Shown here: piece after piece, positions 27,642 through 38,125 of the stretch
How positions within the stretch are numbered: the stretch's first letter is position 1
Layout of the letters: each line of letters opens with the position of its first letter
Assembly: GCA_902515565.1 (NCBI GenBank)
Contig: CABXVR010000004.1
Span: forward strand, 1 to 64,000
DNA length: 64,000 nt
Source: an uncultured Bacteroidota bacterium
GTDB taxonomy: Bacteria; Bacteroidota; Bacteroidia; Flavobacteriales; Flavobacteriaceae
Direction of reading: 5' to 3'
Notes under the pieces: generated by a model
What the model saw: the letters and a program-made list of their open reading frames with translations, nothing else
The model's database searches: none
Told to the model about the DNA's origin: nothing
Position numbers and translations under genes: made by a program

Positions 27642-28009
27642 AATTAAGCAATAGACTAATTTATTTTATGGGTGGATTTTTGATTGGTATTTGTATTTTG
27701 ATTTTTATATGGGATAAAAAAAACACAAAATTTCCTTATATGCCTGATGCAAGAGTTATAAATGATGTAAATAGTAAGAATGTTCATTATTCAAATAAAC
27801 TTCATACAGCATTTGCTAAAAATATTATTACAGCAAGTCAGGTTCAAGATATATTGAAAAATGGCAATGTAAATTTTTCTAAAAGCAATACTAAACTTGA
27901 CAGCTGTAAGATATATGTAATTGAAAAAAAATTAAGCACAAAAAATTATTCAATTAGTCTGGAGAATTGCACAAATGAAGTTAGAGTTTTTGATTACAGC
28001 TTTGAATGA
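27638..28009 (+). CDS. DUF4258-like protein with N-terminal membrane anchor
   Basis: A 123-residue protein with an uncleaved hydrophobic N-terminal segment (about residues 8-25, FMGGFLIGICILIFIW) and a periplasmic-facing domain of about 90 residues containing LKNGNVNFSKSNTKLDSCKIYVIE and SISLENC. I recognise the fold as DUF4258-like, with moderate confidence; function is unknown. Its ATG overlaps the ald stop (ATGA), so it belongs to the porX-tsaE-ald transcript. Its last 16 bases overlap the 3' end of the convergent proline dehydrogenase gene. Confidence 0.65.
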   Translation: MKLSNRLIYFMGGFLIGICILIFIWDKKNTKFPYMPDARVINDVNSKNVHYSNKLHTAFAKNIITASQVQDILKNGNVNFSKSNTKLDSCKIYVIEKKLSTKNYSISLENCTNEVRVFDYSFE

Positions 28010-29160
28010 TTCCTTCTTTTTATTTCTTTTGCATAAAGAAATAACTCTCTTGAAGTTTGTCCTTCAACAGCTGTATTTTCCTCTGCTCTTCTAAAGAGGT
28101 AAGGAATCACCCCTTTAAAAGGGCCAAAGGGTAGATATTTTGCCACATTAAATCCTTGATTGGAAAGATTGTAAGTAATATGATCACTCATGCCATATAA
28201 TTGACTAAACCAAACTTTATCCTTTATAATATTATATTTATTTATAAGCTTTAAAGCTAAATAATTACTTTCCTCATTATGACTGCCTATAAAAACAGAA
28301 AATAATTGAGCATTTTTAAACATAAATGTCATACAATTATTAAAGCTTTCATCAGTATCTTTTTTAGTTTTATGAATAGGGTCTAAATAATTGAAAACTT
28401 TGGATCTTTCTCTTTCTTTTTCCATGTAAGCACCTCTTACTAATTTGATACCTATATGTACATCAGATGTTGAGAAAGAATGATAAAGTTTTTCAATATA
28501 TTCTAATCGATCAATTCTATAGGATTGAACGGTATTATATACAATAGCTTTTTCAGAATTATACTTTAAAATTAAATTCTCATATATTTCATCAATACTT
28601 GATTGAATCCAGCTTTCCTCAGCATCTATCAATACAGAAACATTGTTGGCTAGCGCTGCATTACAAATTGCATCATATCTGGATTTTACTTTTGACCATT
28701 CAATATTTTCTTTTTCAGACAAGTTAGTATTAGATGAGATTTTTTCATATAAATCAAAACGACCAATTCCAGTAGGCTTAAAAACAATAAATGGAAAGTT
28801 ATTGTTTGTATTTAACTTTATCAAATTAATTGTACGTGAAACAGTTTCATCAAAGCTAACTTCATTTTCAAGTCCTTCAACCGAGTAATCTAAAATAGAA
28901 TATACATATCTTGCATTTAAATCATTTATTATTTCCTTACAATCATCCTCATTTTGACCACCACAAAACTGCTTAAGCATTGTACTTTTAAGAATTAATT
29001 TTGTTAAAGGATAAAATAATTTAAAACTTAAAATAAATTTGGAAATATACACGATTCGCGGAAAAGAAATAATTTTAAAAATAAAATAACCACGATAAAG
29101 GTCAAATATAGATTTATCTTTAAAGGCTATTTCAGTGTTGTCAAATAAATTATCTTGCAT
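27994..29160 (-). CDS. Proline dehydrogenase
   Basis: A 388-residue FAD-dependent proline dehydrogenase (PutA PRODH domain as a stand-alone enzyme), oxidising proline to pyrroline-5-carboxylate at the inner membrane. Visible features are the KPTGIGRFDLYEKISS region, LIDAEESWIQ, the catalytic-barrel motif IKLVRGAYMEKERER with substrate-binding Arg, and the C-terminal RRAEENTAVEGQTSRE segment with the paired arginines. P5C dehydrogenase is not nearby. A TATATTTG box lies 20 bases upstream of the ATG. Confidence 0.92.
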   Translation of the reverse strand: MQDNLFDNTEIAFKDKSIFDLYRGYFIFKIISFPRIVYISKFILSFKLFYPLTKLILKSTMLKQFCGGQNEDDCKEIINDLNARYVYSILDYSVEGLENEVSFDETVSRTINLIKLNTNNNFPFIVFKPTGIGRFDLYEKISSNTNLSEKENIEWSKVKSRYDAICNAALANNVSVLIDAEESWIQSSIDEIYENLILKYNSEKAIVYNTVQSYRIDRLEYIEKLYHSFSTSDVHIGIKLVRGAYMEKERERSKVFNYLDPIHKTKKDTDESFNNCMTFMFKNAQLFSVFIGSHNEESNYLALKLINKYNIIKDKVWFSQLYGMSDHITYNLSNQGFNVAKYLPFGPFKGVIPYLFRRAEENTAVEGQTSRELFLYAKEIKRRNHSKL

Positions 29161-29179
29161 ATTATAAAAAAATACAAGA

Positions 29180-29187
29180 CAAATATA
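29180..29187 (-). promoter_or_regulatory. -7 box (TATATTTG) upstream of proline dehydrogenase
   Basis: Minus-strand TATATTTG is an exact TAnnTTTG match about 20 bases before the ATG at 29160, a suitable distance for a short leader. No clear TTG -33 element is seen. Confidence 0.35.
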
Positions 29188-29239
29188 TTCATATCCATTC
29201 TAATTTATAAACTTTAAACTAGTATTTTTATTAATAATA

Positions 29240-29247
29240 TATTTTTG
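29240..29247 (+). promoter_or_regulatory. -7 box (TATTTTTG) upstream of aroB
   Basis: An exact TAnnTTTG match ending 4 bases before the aroB ATG, implying a leaderless or near-leaderless transcript if used. No TTG lies at the expected upstream spacing, and the region is very AT-rich, so it may be chance. Confidence 0.25.
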
Positions 29248-29251
29248 ATTT

Positions 29252-30322
29252 ATGGACTCAATAATTACAAATAGTTACCCTTTACATTTTAACAAATCTG
29301 CATATAAAAAGCTAAATAATTTTGTAAAAGAAAATAATTTTTCTAAGATTATTGTAATAACAGATTCAAATACAACACTGCTATGCCTTGAAAAGTTCTA
29401 CTCAAAATTTGATAAAACATCTGAAACATATAATATCTCTTTCACACCTGGGGAAAAAAATAAAAATCTATCAACCTGTAAAGACCTATGGACCAATATC
29501 TCCGAACTTGGCTTAGATAGAAATTCTTTGATTATTAACTTAGGCGGCGGAGTAGTAACTGACCTTGGAGGTTTTGTTGCATCAACATTTATGAGAGGGA
29601 TAAAGTTTATTAATGTTCCTACTACCCTTTTGTCTATGGTCGACGCGTCAATCGGAGGTAAAACTGGTATAGATTTGAATAATATAAAAAATCAAATTGG
29701 TGTTATTAGTAATCCATTTATGGTTATTGTAGATTCCGACTTTCTAGATACACTTACATTGCCAGAATTAAAATCAGGTTTTAGTGAAATGATCAAACAT
29801 TCCTTAATAACAGGAAAAAAATATTGGGAATCCATAAAACTAATTGATATCAATTCATTTTATCCAGGTAATTGTTTTTATAATTCGATTTTAATCAAAA
29901 GTAAAATTGTGGATAAAGACCCTTATGAGAAAGGATTAAGAAAAATTTTAAACTACGGGCACACAGCAGGTCATGCTATCGAAACCTTTTGTTTAAACTC
30001 AAAGACTCGTGAAGATTTAACTCACGGTCATAGTATTGCATTAGGAATGATCATTGAAGGTTACTTGTCCACTATCATACTAAATTTTGATAAGCAAGTA
30101 AACGCAGAAATAAATCGCTTTATATTAAGAAACTTTGAAAAGATAATATTTTCAGACCTAGAAATAGAAAAAATTATTAAACTAATGAAGTTTGATAAAA
30201 AAAATAAAGATGGACAAATTAAATTTGTCTTATTAAAAGAAATAGGAAAACCCGTATATGATCAAAGTATAGATTTAAAAACCATAAAAGAATCTTTCAA
30301 ATTCTTAAATGAATTTTCTTGA
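29252..30322 (+). CDS. aroB: 3-dehydroquinate synthase AroB
   Basis: Second shikimate-pathway enzyme: it cyclises DAHP to 3-dehydroquinate using NAD+ and zinc. The 356 residues include NLGGGVVTDLGGFVAST (NAD binding), NVPTTLLSMVDASIGGKTGID (active-site Lys), LNYGHTAGHAIE (zinc His) and THGHSIALGM (zinc His). All expected ligands are present. It is a single gene, divergent from proline dehydrogenase and convergent with the Lrp regulator 8 bases away. Confidence 0.96.
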   Translation: MDSIITNSYPLHFNKSAYKKLNNFVKENNFSKIIVITDSNTTLLCLEKFYSKFDKTSETYNISFTPGEKNKNLSTCKDLWTNISELGLDRNSLIINLGGGVVTDLGGFVASTFMRGIKFINVPTTLLSMVDASIGGKTGIDLNNIKNQIGVISNPFMVIVDSDFLDTLTLPELKSGFSEMIKHSLITGKKYWESIKLIDINSFYPGNCFYNSILIKSKIVDKDPYEKGLRKILNYGHTAGHAIETFCLNSKTREDLTHGHSIALGMIIEGYLSTIILNFDKQVNAEINRFILRNFEKIIFSDLEIEKIIKLMKFDKKNKDGQIKFVLLKEIGKPVYDQSIDLKTIKESFKFLNEFS

Positions 30323-30330
30323 AAAACTAT

Positions 30331-30813
30331 TTAAATATCATTAAAAATAGCATGCATAAGTCTTTTCTTGTCATTTATGCTCTCTTCCAAAGATATCATT
30401 GATTCAGTTCTGTAAACACCCTCAATATCATCTAACTTAAATATAATTTCCTTTGCATCCTTAGTACTTTTAGCTCGAATCTTACAATAGATATTAAATT
30501 TACCAGTAGTAATATGAGCAACTGTAACATTTGGAATTTCTTTAATTCTTTCAATTAAAAAAGATAGTTGTGAAGTTTTTTCTAAATATATTCCTACATA
30601 AGCAATAAAAGAATATCCTAACTTATTATAATCAAGAATTAGTGAAGAACCTTTAATTAACCCTGCATCTTCCATTTTTTTAACTCTTACATGAACTGTA
30701 CCGGCAGAAATAAATAATTTTTTTGCAATGTCAGTGAATGGTATTCTAGTATTATCAATCAACATGTCAAGAATTTGATGATCGATTTCGTCTAATTTAA
30801 ATTTAGGTTGCAT
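30331..30813 (-). CDS. Lrp/AsnC family transcriptional regulator
   Basis: A 160-residue regulator with an N-terminal winged helix-turn-helix (DEIDHQILDMLIDNTRIPFTDIAKKL, recognition helix ISAGTVHVRVKKMEDAGLI) and a C-terminal RAM/AsnC ligand-binding domain (TGKFNIYCKIRAKSTKDAKEII). Members form octamers and respond to amino acids. The likely regulon is not visible; proline dehydrogenase and ald nearby are amino-acid catabolic genes such factors often control, but this is only suggestive. No consensus promoter was seen upstream. Confidence 0.9.
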   Translation of the reverse strand: MQPKFKLDEIDHQILDMLIDNTRIPFTDIAKKLFISAGTVHVRVKKMEDAGLIKGSSLILDYNKLGYSFIAYVGIYLEKTSQLSFLIERIKEIPNVTVAHITTGKFNIYCKIRAKSTKDAKEIIFKLDDIEGVYRTESMISLEESINDKKRLMHAIFNDI

Positions 30814-30896
30814 ATGTAGAATCTTTAATTATTACGCTAATTTATAGAAAATCTTTGAATTATTCTCATTAAAACGTCATTTTAAGTATACTTTAA

Positions 30897-31964
30897 CTAA
30901 ATTTTAAGGGATTTAATTAAAGATTCATCCATTTTCGAGCCTATCTTAAAAACTTTTGAATTGATGATTTTTAAATGATTAATTGGAAATACAACTTCTT
31001 TGTGACCTATGAAATTATCTAAATTTCCTATGGATTCAATATAAGGAACAAATAAAATAGAATTATCTATGAGTATTTCCTTGTAATTAATTCCAATATT
31101 AATTATTGAACCATCAATTGGTACTTTTTTTAAAATAATGTCATAAAATCTTTCTTTATTTTTTGGAATTAATTCATATGTATCTGCTTCAACTTTATCA
31201 TTGATTTTACTTGAAATTAATTCCAGAGCAATGACAAGGGAAAAAAACATATACTTTCTAGTTTCTTCTCTGTTGTAATCGTTTTCAAAAAAACCAGATT
31301 CAAATAAAATTGTTGAAGAACCTTTCTTTTGAAAATGATCTCCAAAACAATTTTCATTATAATCATCATTATATAATCTTATTCTATCATTTATAACACT
31401 AGATAGTTTCATATACATATGCTCAATTATATACATAGACTTACTTCTAGTACTGTTAATAGACCCTTTTGAATCATAAGATGGAGAAAGGAAACTTAAC
31501 CCTGAAGGATTCAAATCGTTATCACTGCCATAGATAGTTCTCTGATCGTGAAGGTTGAAACAATAATCTGGTTTTATTTTCAGAAAATAATCATTTAGTA
31601 TTCTAGATTCTGGTTGAGAATTGATTTTAGCATCTCTATTTAAATCAACTTTATTATAATTCTCTCTTGTATAAATCCTAGCTCCATCTGGATTCAATAT
31701 AGGGATTAAGTGGAGTGTGCATGCATTTAAAATATTTAAAAACTCGTTGTTATTTAAAGCATTAATAAAATCAAGTAAACTTTTTGTTGAGGTGGGTTCG
31801 TTTCCATGCATTTGCGACCAAGCAAGAACTTTAATATTTCCATTACCAACCTTAATAACATTTATATCTTCATTATTAACACTGTAACCAATTTTACTAA
31901 TTTTAAATATAGAACTTAACCGATTTAAATGTAAATCATCATTTGTCAAATATTTACTAGACAA
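30897..31964 (-). CDS. M14 family zinc carboxypeptidase-like metallopeptidase
   Basis: A peptidase of the M14 (funnelin) family, 355 residues from the TTG at 31964. Zinc ligands are in QMHGNEPTSTK (His-x-x-Glu) and FNLHDQRT (second His); VDLNRDA is the substrate-binding Asn-Arg motif; and LFESGFFENDY holds the catalytic Glu region. No signal peptide is evident, suggesting a cytoplasmic enzyme. The frame remains open upstream to 32012 without ATG, and that extension seems to continue the family's N-terminal alignment, so the true start may be further upstream at a non-standard codon. Substrate unknown. Confidence 0.82.
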   Translation of the reverse strand: MSSKYLTNDDLHLNRLSSIFKISKIGYSVNNEDINVIKVGNGNIKVLAWSQMHGNEPTSTKSLLDFINALNNNEFLNILNACTLHLIPILNPDGARIYTRENYNKVDLNRDAKINSQPESRILNDYFLKIKPDYCFNLHDQRTIYGSDNDLNPSGLSFLSPSYDSKGSINSTRSKSMYIIEHMYMKLSSVINDRIRLYNDDYNENCFGDHFQKKGSSTILFESGFFENDYNREETRKYMFFSLVIALELISSKINDKVEADTYELIPKNKERFYDIILKKVPIDGSIINIGINYKEILIDNSILFVPYIESIGNLDNFIGHKEVVFPINHLKIINSKVFKIGSKMDESLIKSLKI

Positions 31965-32085
31965 GTGACTTATTCTTGATTTGTTAAAAATATTTGTTAA
32001 ACGTTTTATGATTTATTCTTTTTTTATGATAAGAGCTAAGTTATAATATTTAATTAAATTGCAGCTTAAATGAATTATTTTAAAT

Positions 32086-32457
32086 ATGAAATATTTATAT
32101 CTCACAATTTTAATTTCGTTATTTAGTTGTAACATAAATCAAGAAAGAATTTGCAATGATTTTAAAACAGGTTCTTTTAAAAGTGTTATTAGTATTGAAG
32201 GAGTGGAATATATATCAATTTTTAAAAGAAATGACAGTATTCAAGTTGAAACTTTTAATAATGTGATTGATTCAAGTTACGTAAGATGGATTAATGATTG
32301 TGAAGTAGTTTTCACTACAATTAATCCTAAAAATATACTTCAAAAAAAACCAGTACTAGTTAAGATATTAAGAACGTTTAAAGATTCTTATGATTTTGAA
32401 TATTCTTATGTGGGTGAAACAACAAAACAAAAAGGAACTGCGACAGTTTTAAAATAA
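32086..32457 (+). CDS. Small lipoprotein of unknown function
   Basis: A 123-residue protein with a lipoprotein signal peptide (lipobox LFSC, Cys15), presumably anchored to a membrane. The remainder is predicted beta-rich (SVISIEGVEYISIFKRNDSIQVETF, then CEVVFTTINPKN). Small lipoproteins of this kind are found beside parC in flavobacteria and are sometimes mislabelled as topoisomerase; there is no topoisomerase similarity. Its last 9 bases overlap the 3' end of parC on the other strand. Function unknown. Confidence 0.75.
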   Translation: MKYLYLTILISLFSCNINQERICNDFKTGSFKSVISIEGVEYISIFKRNDSIQVETFNNVIDSSYVRWINDCEVVFTTINPKNILQKKPVLVKILRTFKDSYDFEYSYVGETTKQKGTATVLK

Positions 32458-35067
32458 AGTAGTTTGACCTTTATCTGTATCATTTTCTCCGGAAACATTT
32501 AGCTCTATCTTTATTTCGTTTTCATCAATAACTTCAATTTCATTTGCAGAAACTTCTATTGGTGGTACATAAACTTTAGATTCTAAAATATTAATTTGTT
32601 TAACCTTGTATCCAGTTAACTGATTTCCTTGTGCTTTTATCCCTTTAATCGAAATAAATTCTTCAACATCAATATTAGTGTTAGTTCTTTGTTCTTTGTT
32701 ACGCTCTTTATTATAAACTAATTCAACAACTGGTTTCCAATCAGTAGAGACAATTTCTAAAAAGGAATTTTTATTTAAAGAAATGAATGTTTCTTCTTTG
32801 TTTTCATTTTCAATTAAAAATCTCTTTAAAAAATATTTTTCTTTTTTTCCGTCAAAGTAAATTGCTGAAATAGGTTTTTTCGGTAACCACTTTTCTAAAA
32901 CAATCATATCTTCATTAAAACGTGTTGTAATTTCTGGAGATATAGTTTTAAGTATACCATTTTGTCTTATTATTAATAATTTGTCTTCTCCTCTAAACTC
33001 ACCTAACAGCTCTCCCCTACCGTCAACATTTAGTCTTTGAACAGTGTCGTCAAACCAAATTTTTCTTGGTTTTAAAGTTGATACACCTTTTTCTTTTAAT
33101 TCAATTTTATTAACATTATGTTTTGTAACTATATTACCTCTAGAGGATCTTCCTTTGATTAGATAATCAGAAAAATTAATATCCCATTTAAACTTTTTTA
33201 ATTTAGCAGACTGCCTGAGAATTAGTGAAACAATCTCAGCTTCACCATTGGGATTTGCAGAAAAATAAGAAACAACAGATTCTTTTTTTGCAGAAGACAA
33301 ATCATAAACCTTATCCCTTGTTACTCCAGAGACAGCGAATCTTTTTAGATAATAAAAGTTTTTGTCTCCATCTTTATAGATCATATTATATATGGTCCTT
33401 TTGTCTTTCTTTTTAAAAACGGCAGCATGGATAATGTTCTTGCCAATAAATGTTTTAGAGCCAACTTTAGTAATAACTACCTTACAATCTTTTGTAAAAA
33501 CTATTAAATCATCAATATCACTACAGTCACAAACATATTCGTCTTTTCTAAGAGATGTTCCAATAAATCCTTCTTCTCTGTTAACATAAAGTTTAGTGTT
33601 TCTAATAACTACTTTTGCAGCATCAACATCATCAAATAGTTTTATTTCTGTTTTTCTTTGTCTATTTTCAGAATAATCCTTTTTTAAGCTTTTAAAATAA
33701 TTGATAGAAAAGTTAACAATATCATCTAAGTTAAATTTAACATTCTTGATTTGATTTTCAAGATCGATAATTTTATCACTTGCTTTATCAATATCAAACT
33801 TTGAGATTCTTTTGATTTTAATCTCAGTTAACCTAACAATATCTTCTTCAATTACATCTCTTTTTAAATTATTAGTGTAAGGACGTAAACCTAAATCAAT
33901 AGCTTTTAAAACACCTTGCCATGTATCTTGATTTTCTATGTCACGATAAATCTTATTTTCAATAAAAATTCTTTCCAAAGAAGAGTAATGCCATTGGTTT
34001 TCTAATTCACCTAGTTTTATAAGAAGCTCTTGTTTTAATAAGTCTACAGTATTGTCTGTAGATATTTTTAAAATTTCAGAAACTCCTATAAAAAGAGGTT
34101 TATTATTTTCAATAACACAACCTAATGGGGATATTGATGTTTCACAATTGGTAAATGCATAAAGTGCATCAATTGTTTTATCTGGAGAAATACCATTTGG
34201 TAAATAAATTAAAATTTCAACCTTTGACGCAGTATTATCATCAATTTTTTTAATTCTAATCTTGCCTCTATCATTCGCTTTCAAGATAGAATCTATTAAA
34301 GATGTAGTGGTAGTGCCGTATGGAATTTCTGAAATCAATAATGTAGATTTATCAATAGTAGATATTTTAGCTCTTAGCCTGACCTTTCCTCCTCTTTTAC
34401 CATCATTGTAATTTGAAAAATCAGCAATACCTCCTGTAATGAAATCAGGGAAAATATTTATTTTCTTCCCCTGTAAATGTTTGATTGATGAATCAATTAA
34501 TTCAATGAAATTATGAGATAAAATTTTTGTAGAAAGACCAACAGCAATACCTTCAGCGCCTTGAGCTAATAATAGAGGGAATTTTACTGGCAAATTAACA
34601 GGTTCTTTTCTCCTGCCATCATAAGATGCTTGCCATTTAGTAATCTTAGGATTGAATATAACATCTAATCCAAACTTTGATATTCTAGCTTCAATATATC
34701 TTGATGCTGCAGCTCTATCACCAGTTAATGTATTACCCCAGTTTCCTTGGGTGTCTATTAATAAATCTTTTTGACCAATTTGAACCATAGCATCAGCTAT
34801 ACTTGCATCTCCGTGTGGGTGATATTGCATTGTATGGCCTACAATATTAGCTACTTTATTATACCTTCCATCATCTAAATCTTTCATTGATTGCATTATC
34901 CTTCTTTGAACAGGCTTAAAACCATCTTCAATAGCAGGAACAGCACGTTCTAAAATAACATAAGATGCGTAATCCAAAAACCAATCTTTGTACATCCCTG
35001 TTACTCTAGTGATAGATTCACTATTGTCTTCAATTTGATTGATATGATTAATATCTTCTTCTATCAT
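32449..35067 (-). CDS. parC: DNA topoisomerase IV subunit A
   Basis: An 872-residue type IIA topoisomerase A subunit that cuts and rejoins duplex DNA to decatenate chromosomes. The catalytic Tyr region is DRAAASRYIEARIS, preceded by FKPVQRRIMQSM and HPHGDASIADAM. After the breakage-reunion domain and a coiled-coil region (about residues 420-470), the beta-pinwheel C-terminal domain begins. The divergent C-terminus lacks the GyrA box pattern, supporting ParC over GyrA. Its start overlaps the parE stop by one base. Confidence 0.93.
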   Translation of the reverse strand: MIEEDINHINQIEDNSESITRVTGMYKDWFLDYASYVILERAVPAIEDGFKPVQRRIMQSMKDLDDGRYNKVANIVGHTMQYHPHGDASIADAMVQIGQKDLLIDTQGNWGNTLTGDRAAASRYIEARISKFGLDVIFNPKITKWQASYDGRRKEPVNLPVKFPLLLAQGAEGIAVGLSTKILSHNFIELIDSSIKHLQGKKINIFPDFITGGIADFSNYNDGKRGGKVRLRAKISTIDKSTLLISEIPYGTTTTSLIDSILKANDRGKIRIKKIDDNTASKVEILIYLPNGISPDKTIDALYAFTNCETSISPLGCVIENNKPLFIGVSEILKISTDNTVDLLKQELLIKLGELENQWHYSSLERIFIENKIYRDIENQDTWQGVLKAIDLGLRPYTNNLKRDVIEEDIVRLTEIKIKRISKFDIDKASDKIIDLENQIKNVKFNLDDIVNFSINYFKSLKKDYSENRQRKTEIKLFDDVDAAKVVIRNTKLYVNREEGFIGTSLRKDEYVCDCSDIDDLIVFTKDCKVVITKVGSKTFIGKNIIHAAVFKKKDKRTIYNMIYKDGDKNFYYLKRFAVSGVTRDKVYDLSSAKKESVVSYFSANPNGEAEIVSLILRQSAKLKKFKWDINFSDYLIKGRSSRGNIVTKHNVNKIELKEKGVSTLKPRKIWFDDTVQRLNVDGRGELLGEFRGEDKLLIIRQNGILKTISPEITTRFNEDMIVLEKWLPKKPISAIYFDGKKEKYFLKRFLIENENKEETFISLNKNSFLEIVSTDWKPVVELVYNKERNKEQRTNTNIDVEEFISIKGIKAQGNQLTGYKVKQINILESKVYVPPIEVSANEIEVIDENEIKIELNVSGENDTDKGQTTLF

Positions 35068-36926
35068 TATTTTTTATTATCAATTAAATCTAGCTCAACC
35101 TTTAAATTATCTATAATGAAGTTTTGCCTGTCAGGTGTGTTTTTACCCATATAAAAACTAAGTAAATCTTCGATTGACATACCTTCATCTAACATAATAG
35201 GGTCTAATCTTATATTATCTCCAATAAAATGTTTGAATTCATTGGGAGAAATTTCACCCAATCCTTTAAATCTAGTAATTTCAGGGTTTGGTTTTAATTT
35301 TGAAATTGCATCGACTCTTTCATCTTCAGTGTAACAATAAATGGTCTCTTTTTTATTTCTTACTCTAAAAAGTGGAGTTTGAAGAATATAAATATGTCCT
35401 TGCTTTATAAGCTCTGGAAAAAATTGAAGAAAAAATGTAATTAAAAGTAATCTAATGTGCATTCCATCAACATCAGCATCTGTAGCAATAACTACATTAT
35501 TGTATCTTAAATATTCGATTGATTCTTCAATATTTAATGCAGCTTGAAGTAAATTAAATTCCTCATTCTCATAAACAATTTTCTTGGTTAAACCATAAGA
35601 ATTAAGTGGCTTTCCTTTTAAACTAAATACTGCTTGAGTGTTTACATCTCTTGATTTTGTAATACTTCCAGACGCAGAATCACCCTCAGTTATAAATAAA
35701 GTGGACTCAAGTCTTCGGTCATTTTTCAGATCACCTAAATGAATTCTACAATCTCTAAGTTTTTTATTGTGAATACTTGCTTTTTTAGCTCTATCTCTAG
35801 CTAATTTTCTAATACCAGAAAGTTCTTTTCTTTCTTTTTCAGCTTGTAATATTTTTCTTTGTATTGATTCAGCGATATTTGGATTTTTATGTAAATAATT
35901 ATCTAAACTATTTTTTAAAAAATCATTAACATATGTCCTAACTGTTGGTAAATCACCACCCATGTCGGTAGATCCTAATTTTGTTTTTGTTTGACTTTCA
36001 AAAACTGGTTCCATTACTTTAATTGAAACAGCAGATACGATGGATTTTCTAATATCAGATGAATCATAAGTTTTACCATAAAATTCTCTAATAGTTTTTA
36101 CTAAACCTTCTCTAAATGCCAATAAATGAGTTCCTCCTTGTGTGGTGTTTTGACCATTAACAAATGAGTGGTATTCTTCACTGTATTGAGTCTTACTGTG
36201 AGTTATTGCTACTTCAATATCTTCTCCACTAATATGTACAATTGGATATAACATATCGTTTTCATTAATTCTTTCACTTAGTAAGTCTTTTAATCCATTT
36301 TCACTAAAGAATTTTTCCCCGTTAAAAATTATAGTTAAACCTGGGTTTAAATAAACATAATTTTTAAGCATTCTTGAAATATATTCATTTCTGTACTTAA
36401 AATTTTTGAAAATAGTTTGATCAGGAATAAAAGTTACCTTTGTACCTTTTCTTCTAGAAGATTCTATTTTATCGTCATGGTTTATTAAAGACCCCTGATT
36501 GAACTCTGCAGCAACTGAAAATCCTTCTCTGGTAGATTCCACTCTAAAATACTCAGATAGTGCATTAACTGCTTTTGTACCAACACCGTTTAATCCTACA
36601 GCTTTTTTAAAAGCTTTAGAGTCATATTTACCACCAGTATTCATTTTAGAAACAACATCAACAACTTTACCCAAAGGAATACCACGCCCAAAATCTCTAA
36701 CAGTCACTTTAGTTTGATTAATAGAAACTTCAATAGTTCTACCTGCCCCCATTACAAATTCATCAATTGAATTGTCTAATACTTCTTTTAATAGTATATA
36801 AATACCATCATCGGGTGATGATCCATCACCAAGTTTACCTATATACATTCCAGGACGCATTCTAATATGCTCTTTCCAGTCTAAAGAACGAATATTATCT
36901 TCTGTATAATTGTTGTTTGGTGACAT
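35067..36926 (-). CDS. parE: DNA topoisomerase IV subunit B
   Basis: A 619-residue GHKL ATPase subunit. The ATP-binding motif reads [15 protein letters not shown], with GRGIPLG and [14 protein letters not shown] following; the TOPRIM domain shows [16 protein letters not shown] and [12 protein letters not shown] (metal Asp residues). A length near 620 residues and pairing with ParC favour ParE over GyrB. parE is the first gene of the parE-parC operon. The 104 bases upstream show no exact -7 box. Confidence 0.94.
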   Translation of the reverse strand: MSPNNNYTEDNIRSLDWKEHIRMRPGMYIGKLGDGSSPDDGIYILLKEVLDNSIDEFVMGAGRTIEVSINQTKVTVRDFGRGIPLGKVVDVVSKMNTGGKYDSKAFKKAVGLNGVGTKAVNALSEYFRVESTREGFSVAAEFNQGSLINHDDKIESSRRKGTKVTFIPDQTIFKNFKYRNEYISRMLKNYVYLNPGLTIIFNGEKFFSENGLKDLLSERINENDMLYPIVHISGEDIEVAITHSKTQYSEEYHSFVNGQNTTQGGTHLLAFREGLVKTIREFYGKTYDSSDIRKSIVSAVSIKVMEPVFESQTKTKLGSTDMGGDLPTVRTYVNDFLKNSLDNYLHKNPNIAESIQRKILQAEKERKELSGIRKLARDRAKKASIHNKKLRDCRIHLGDLKNDRRLESTLFITEGDSASGSITKSRDVNTQAVFSLKGKPLNSYGLTKKIVYENEEFNLLQAALNIEESIEYLRYNNVVIATDADVDGMHIRLLLITFFLQFFPELIKQGHIYILQTPLFRVRNKKETIYCYTEDERVDAISKLKPNPEITRFKGLGEISPNEFKHFIGDNIRLDPIMLDEGMSIEDLLSFYMGKNTPDRQNFIIDNLKVELDLIDNKK

Positions 36927-37030
36927 TTAATTTAAATAAATAAGAACGATGCTAATATAGTATATCAAACTAAAAAAAGAAATCAAGAATAGGTAAAGTA
37001 ATTAACAAAGTATTCAATGAATGTTGAAAA

Positions 37031-38125
37031 TTAGACATTAAACAAAAAGTGCATCACATCTCCATCATTGACAATGTAATTTTTACCCTCAATATTCATT
37101 TTTCCTGCCTCCTTGACTTTTAATTCATTTTTATAGGTTACATAGTTGTTATATGAAATTACTTCAGCTCTGATAAAACCTTTTTCGAAGTCCGTGTGAA
37201 TAACACCAGCAGCTTGAGGGGCCGTAGATCCAATAGGAATAGTCCAGGCTCTAACTTCTTTCAAACCAGCAGTAAAGTAAGTTTGAAGATTCAGTAACTT
37301 GTAAGTTGATCTTAATAATTTAGATGAACCAGGTTCAGATAAACCTAAATCTTCTAAAAAGATCTTTCGTTCTTCAAAATCATCTAACTCATTTATATCT
37401 GCTTCAATTCCAACTGCTAGGGTGATTACCTCTGCGTTTTCACTTGAAACAAGTTTTTTTACTGTGTCAACATAATGATTGCCAGTGGTCGCACTATTTT
37501 CATCAACATTACAAACATATAAAACAGGTTTATCTGTAATTAATTGCAGTGGAGATACAAAAGCTAAATAATTATCCTTATCAAAATCAATAGATCGTAC
37601 AGATTTAAAAGATTCTAAATGAGATTTAATTTGGTTTAAAATAATTAATTCTTTTTGAGCCTCTTTATTTCCCGTTTTAGCTGTTCTTACTGTCTTTTCT
37701 AATTTTTTGGTTATAGTTTCAAGATCTTTTAATTGTAATTCTAAATCAATAATTTCTTTATCTCTAACTGGATCAACAGAGCCGTCAACATGTACTATAT
37801 TGTCATTATCAAAACATCTTAAGACATGAATAATAGCATCAGTTTCTCTAATATTGCCTAAAAATTGATTACCTAAACCTTCACCCTTACTAGCTCCTTT
37901 AACTAATCCTGCAATATCAACTATTTCAACTGTAGCTGGAATAACTTTTTCTGGATTAACAAGGCTTTCTAAAGTTAATAATCTGTTATCTGGAACATTA
38001 ACCACTCCAATGTTAGGCTCGATAGTACAAAAAGGAAAGTTTGCACTTTGCGCTTTTGAATTTGATAAACAATTAAATAAAGTTGACTTCCCAACGTTTG
38101 GTAATCCTACTATTCCTGCTTTCAT
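37031..38125 (-). CDS. ychF: Redox-regulated ATPase YchF
   Basis: A 364-residue Obg-family P-loop protein that hydrolyses ATP rather than GTP and binds ribosomes. G1 is [12 protein letters not shown]; the G4 NKxD is replaced by NVDE, as is typical of YchF; and a C-terminal TGS domain ([16 protein letters not shown]) ends the protein. Known homologues affect oxidative-stress tolerance and translation. It overlaps the ferredoxin stop by one base, suggesting co-translation with an iron-sulfur protein under one promoter. Confidence 0.96.
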   Translation of the reverse strand: MKAGIVGLPNVGKSTLFNCLSNSKAQSANFPFCTIEPNIGVVNVPDNRLLTLESLVNPEKVIPATVEIVDIAGLVKGASKGEGLGNQFLGNIRETDAIIHVLRCFDNDNIVHVDGSVDPVRDKEIIDLELQLKDLETITKKLEKTVRTAKTGNKEAQKELIILNQIKSHLESFKSVRSIDFDKDNYLAFVSPLQLITDKPVLYVCNVDENSATTGNHYVDTVKKLVSSENAEVITLAVGIEADINELDDFEERKIFLEDLGLSEPGSSKLLRSTYKLLNLQTYFTAGLKEVRAWTIPIGSTAPQAAGVIHTDFEKGFIRAEVISYNNYVTYKNELKVKEAGKMNIEGKNYIVNDGDVMHFLFNV

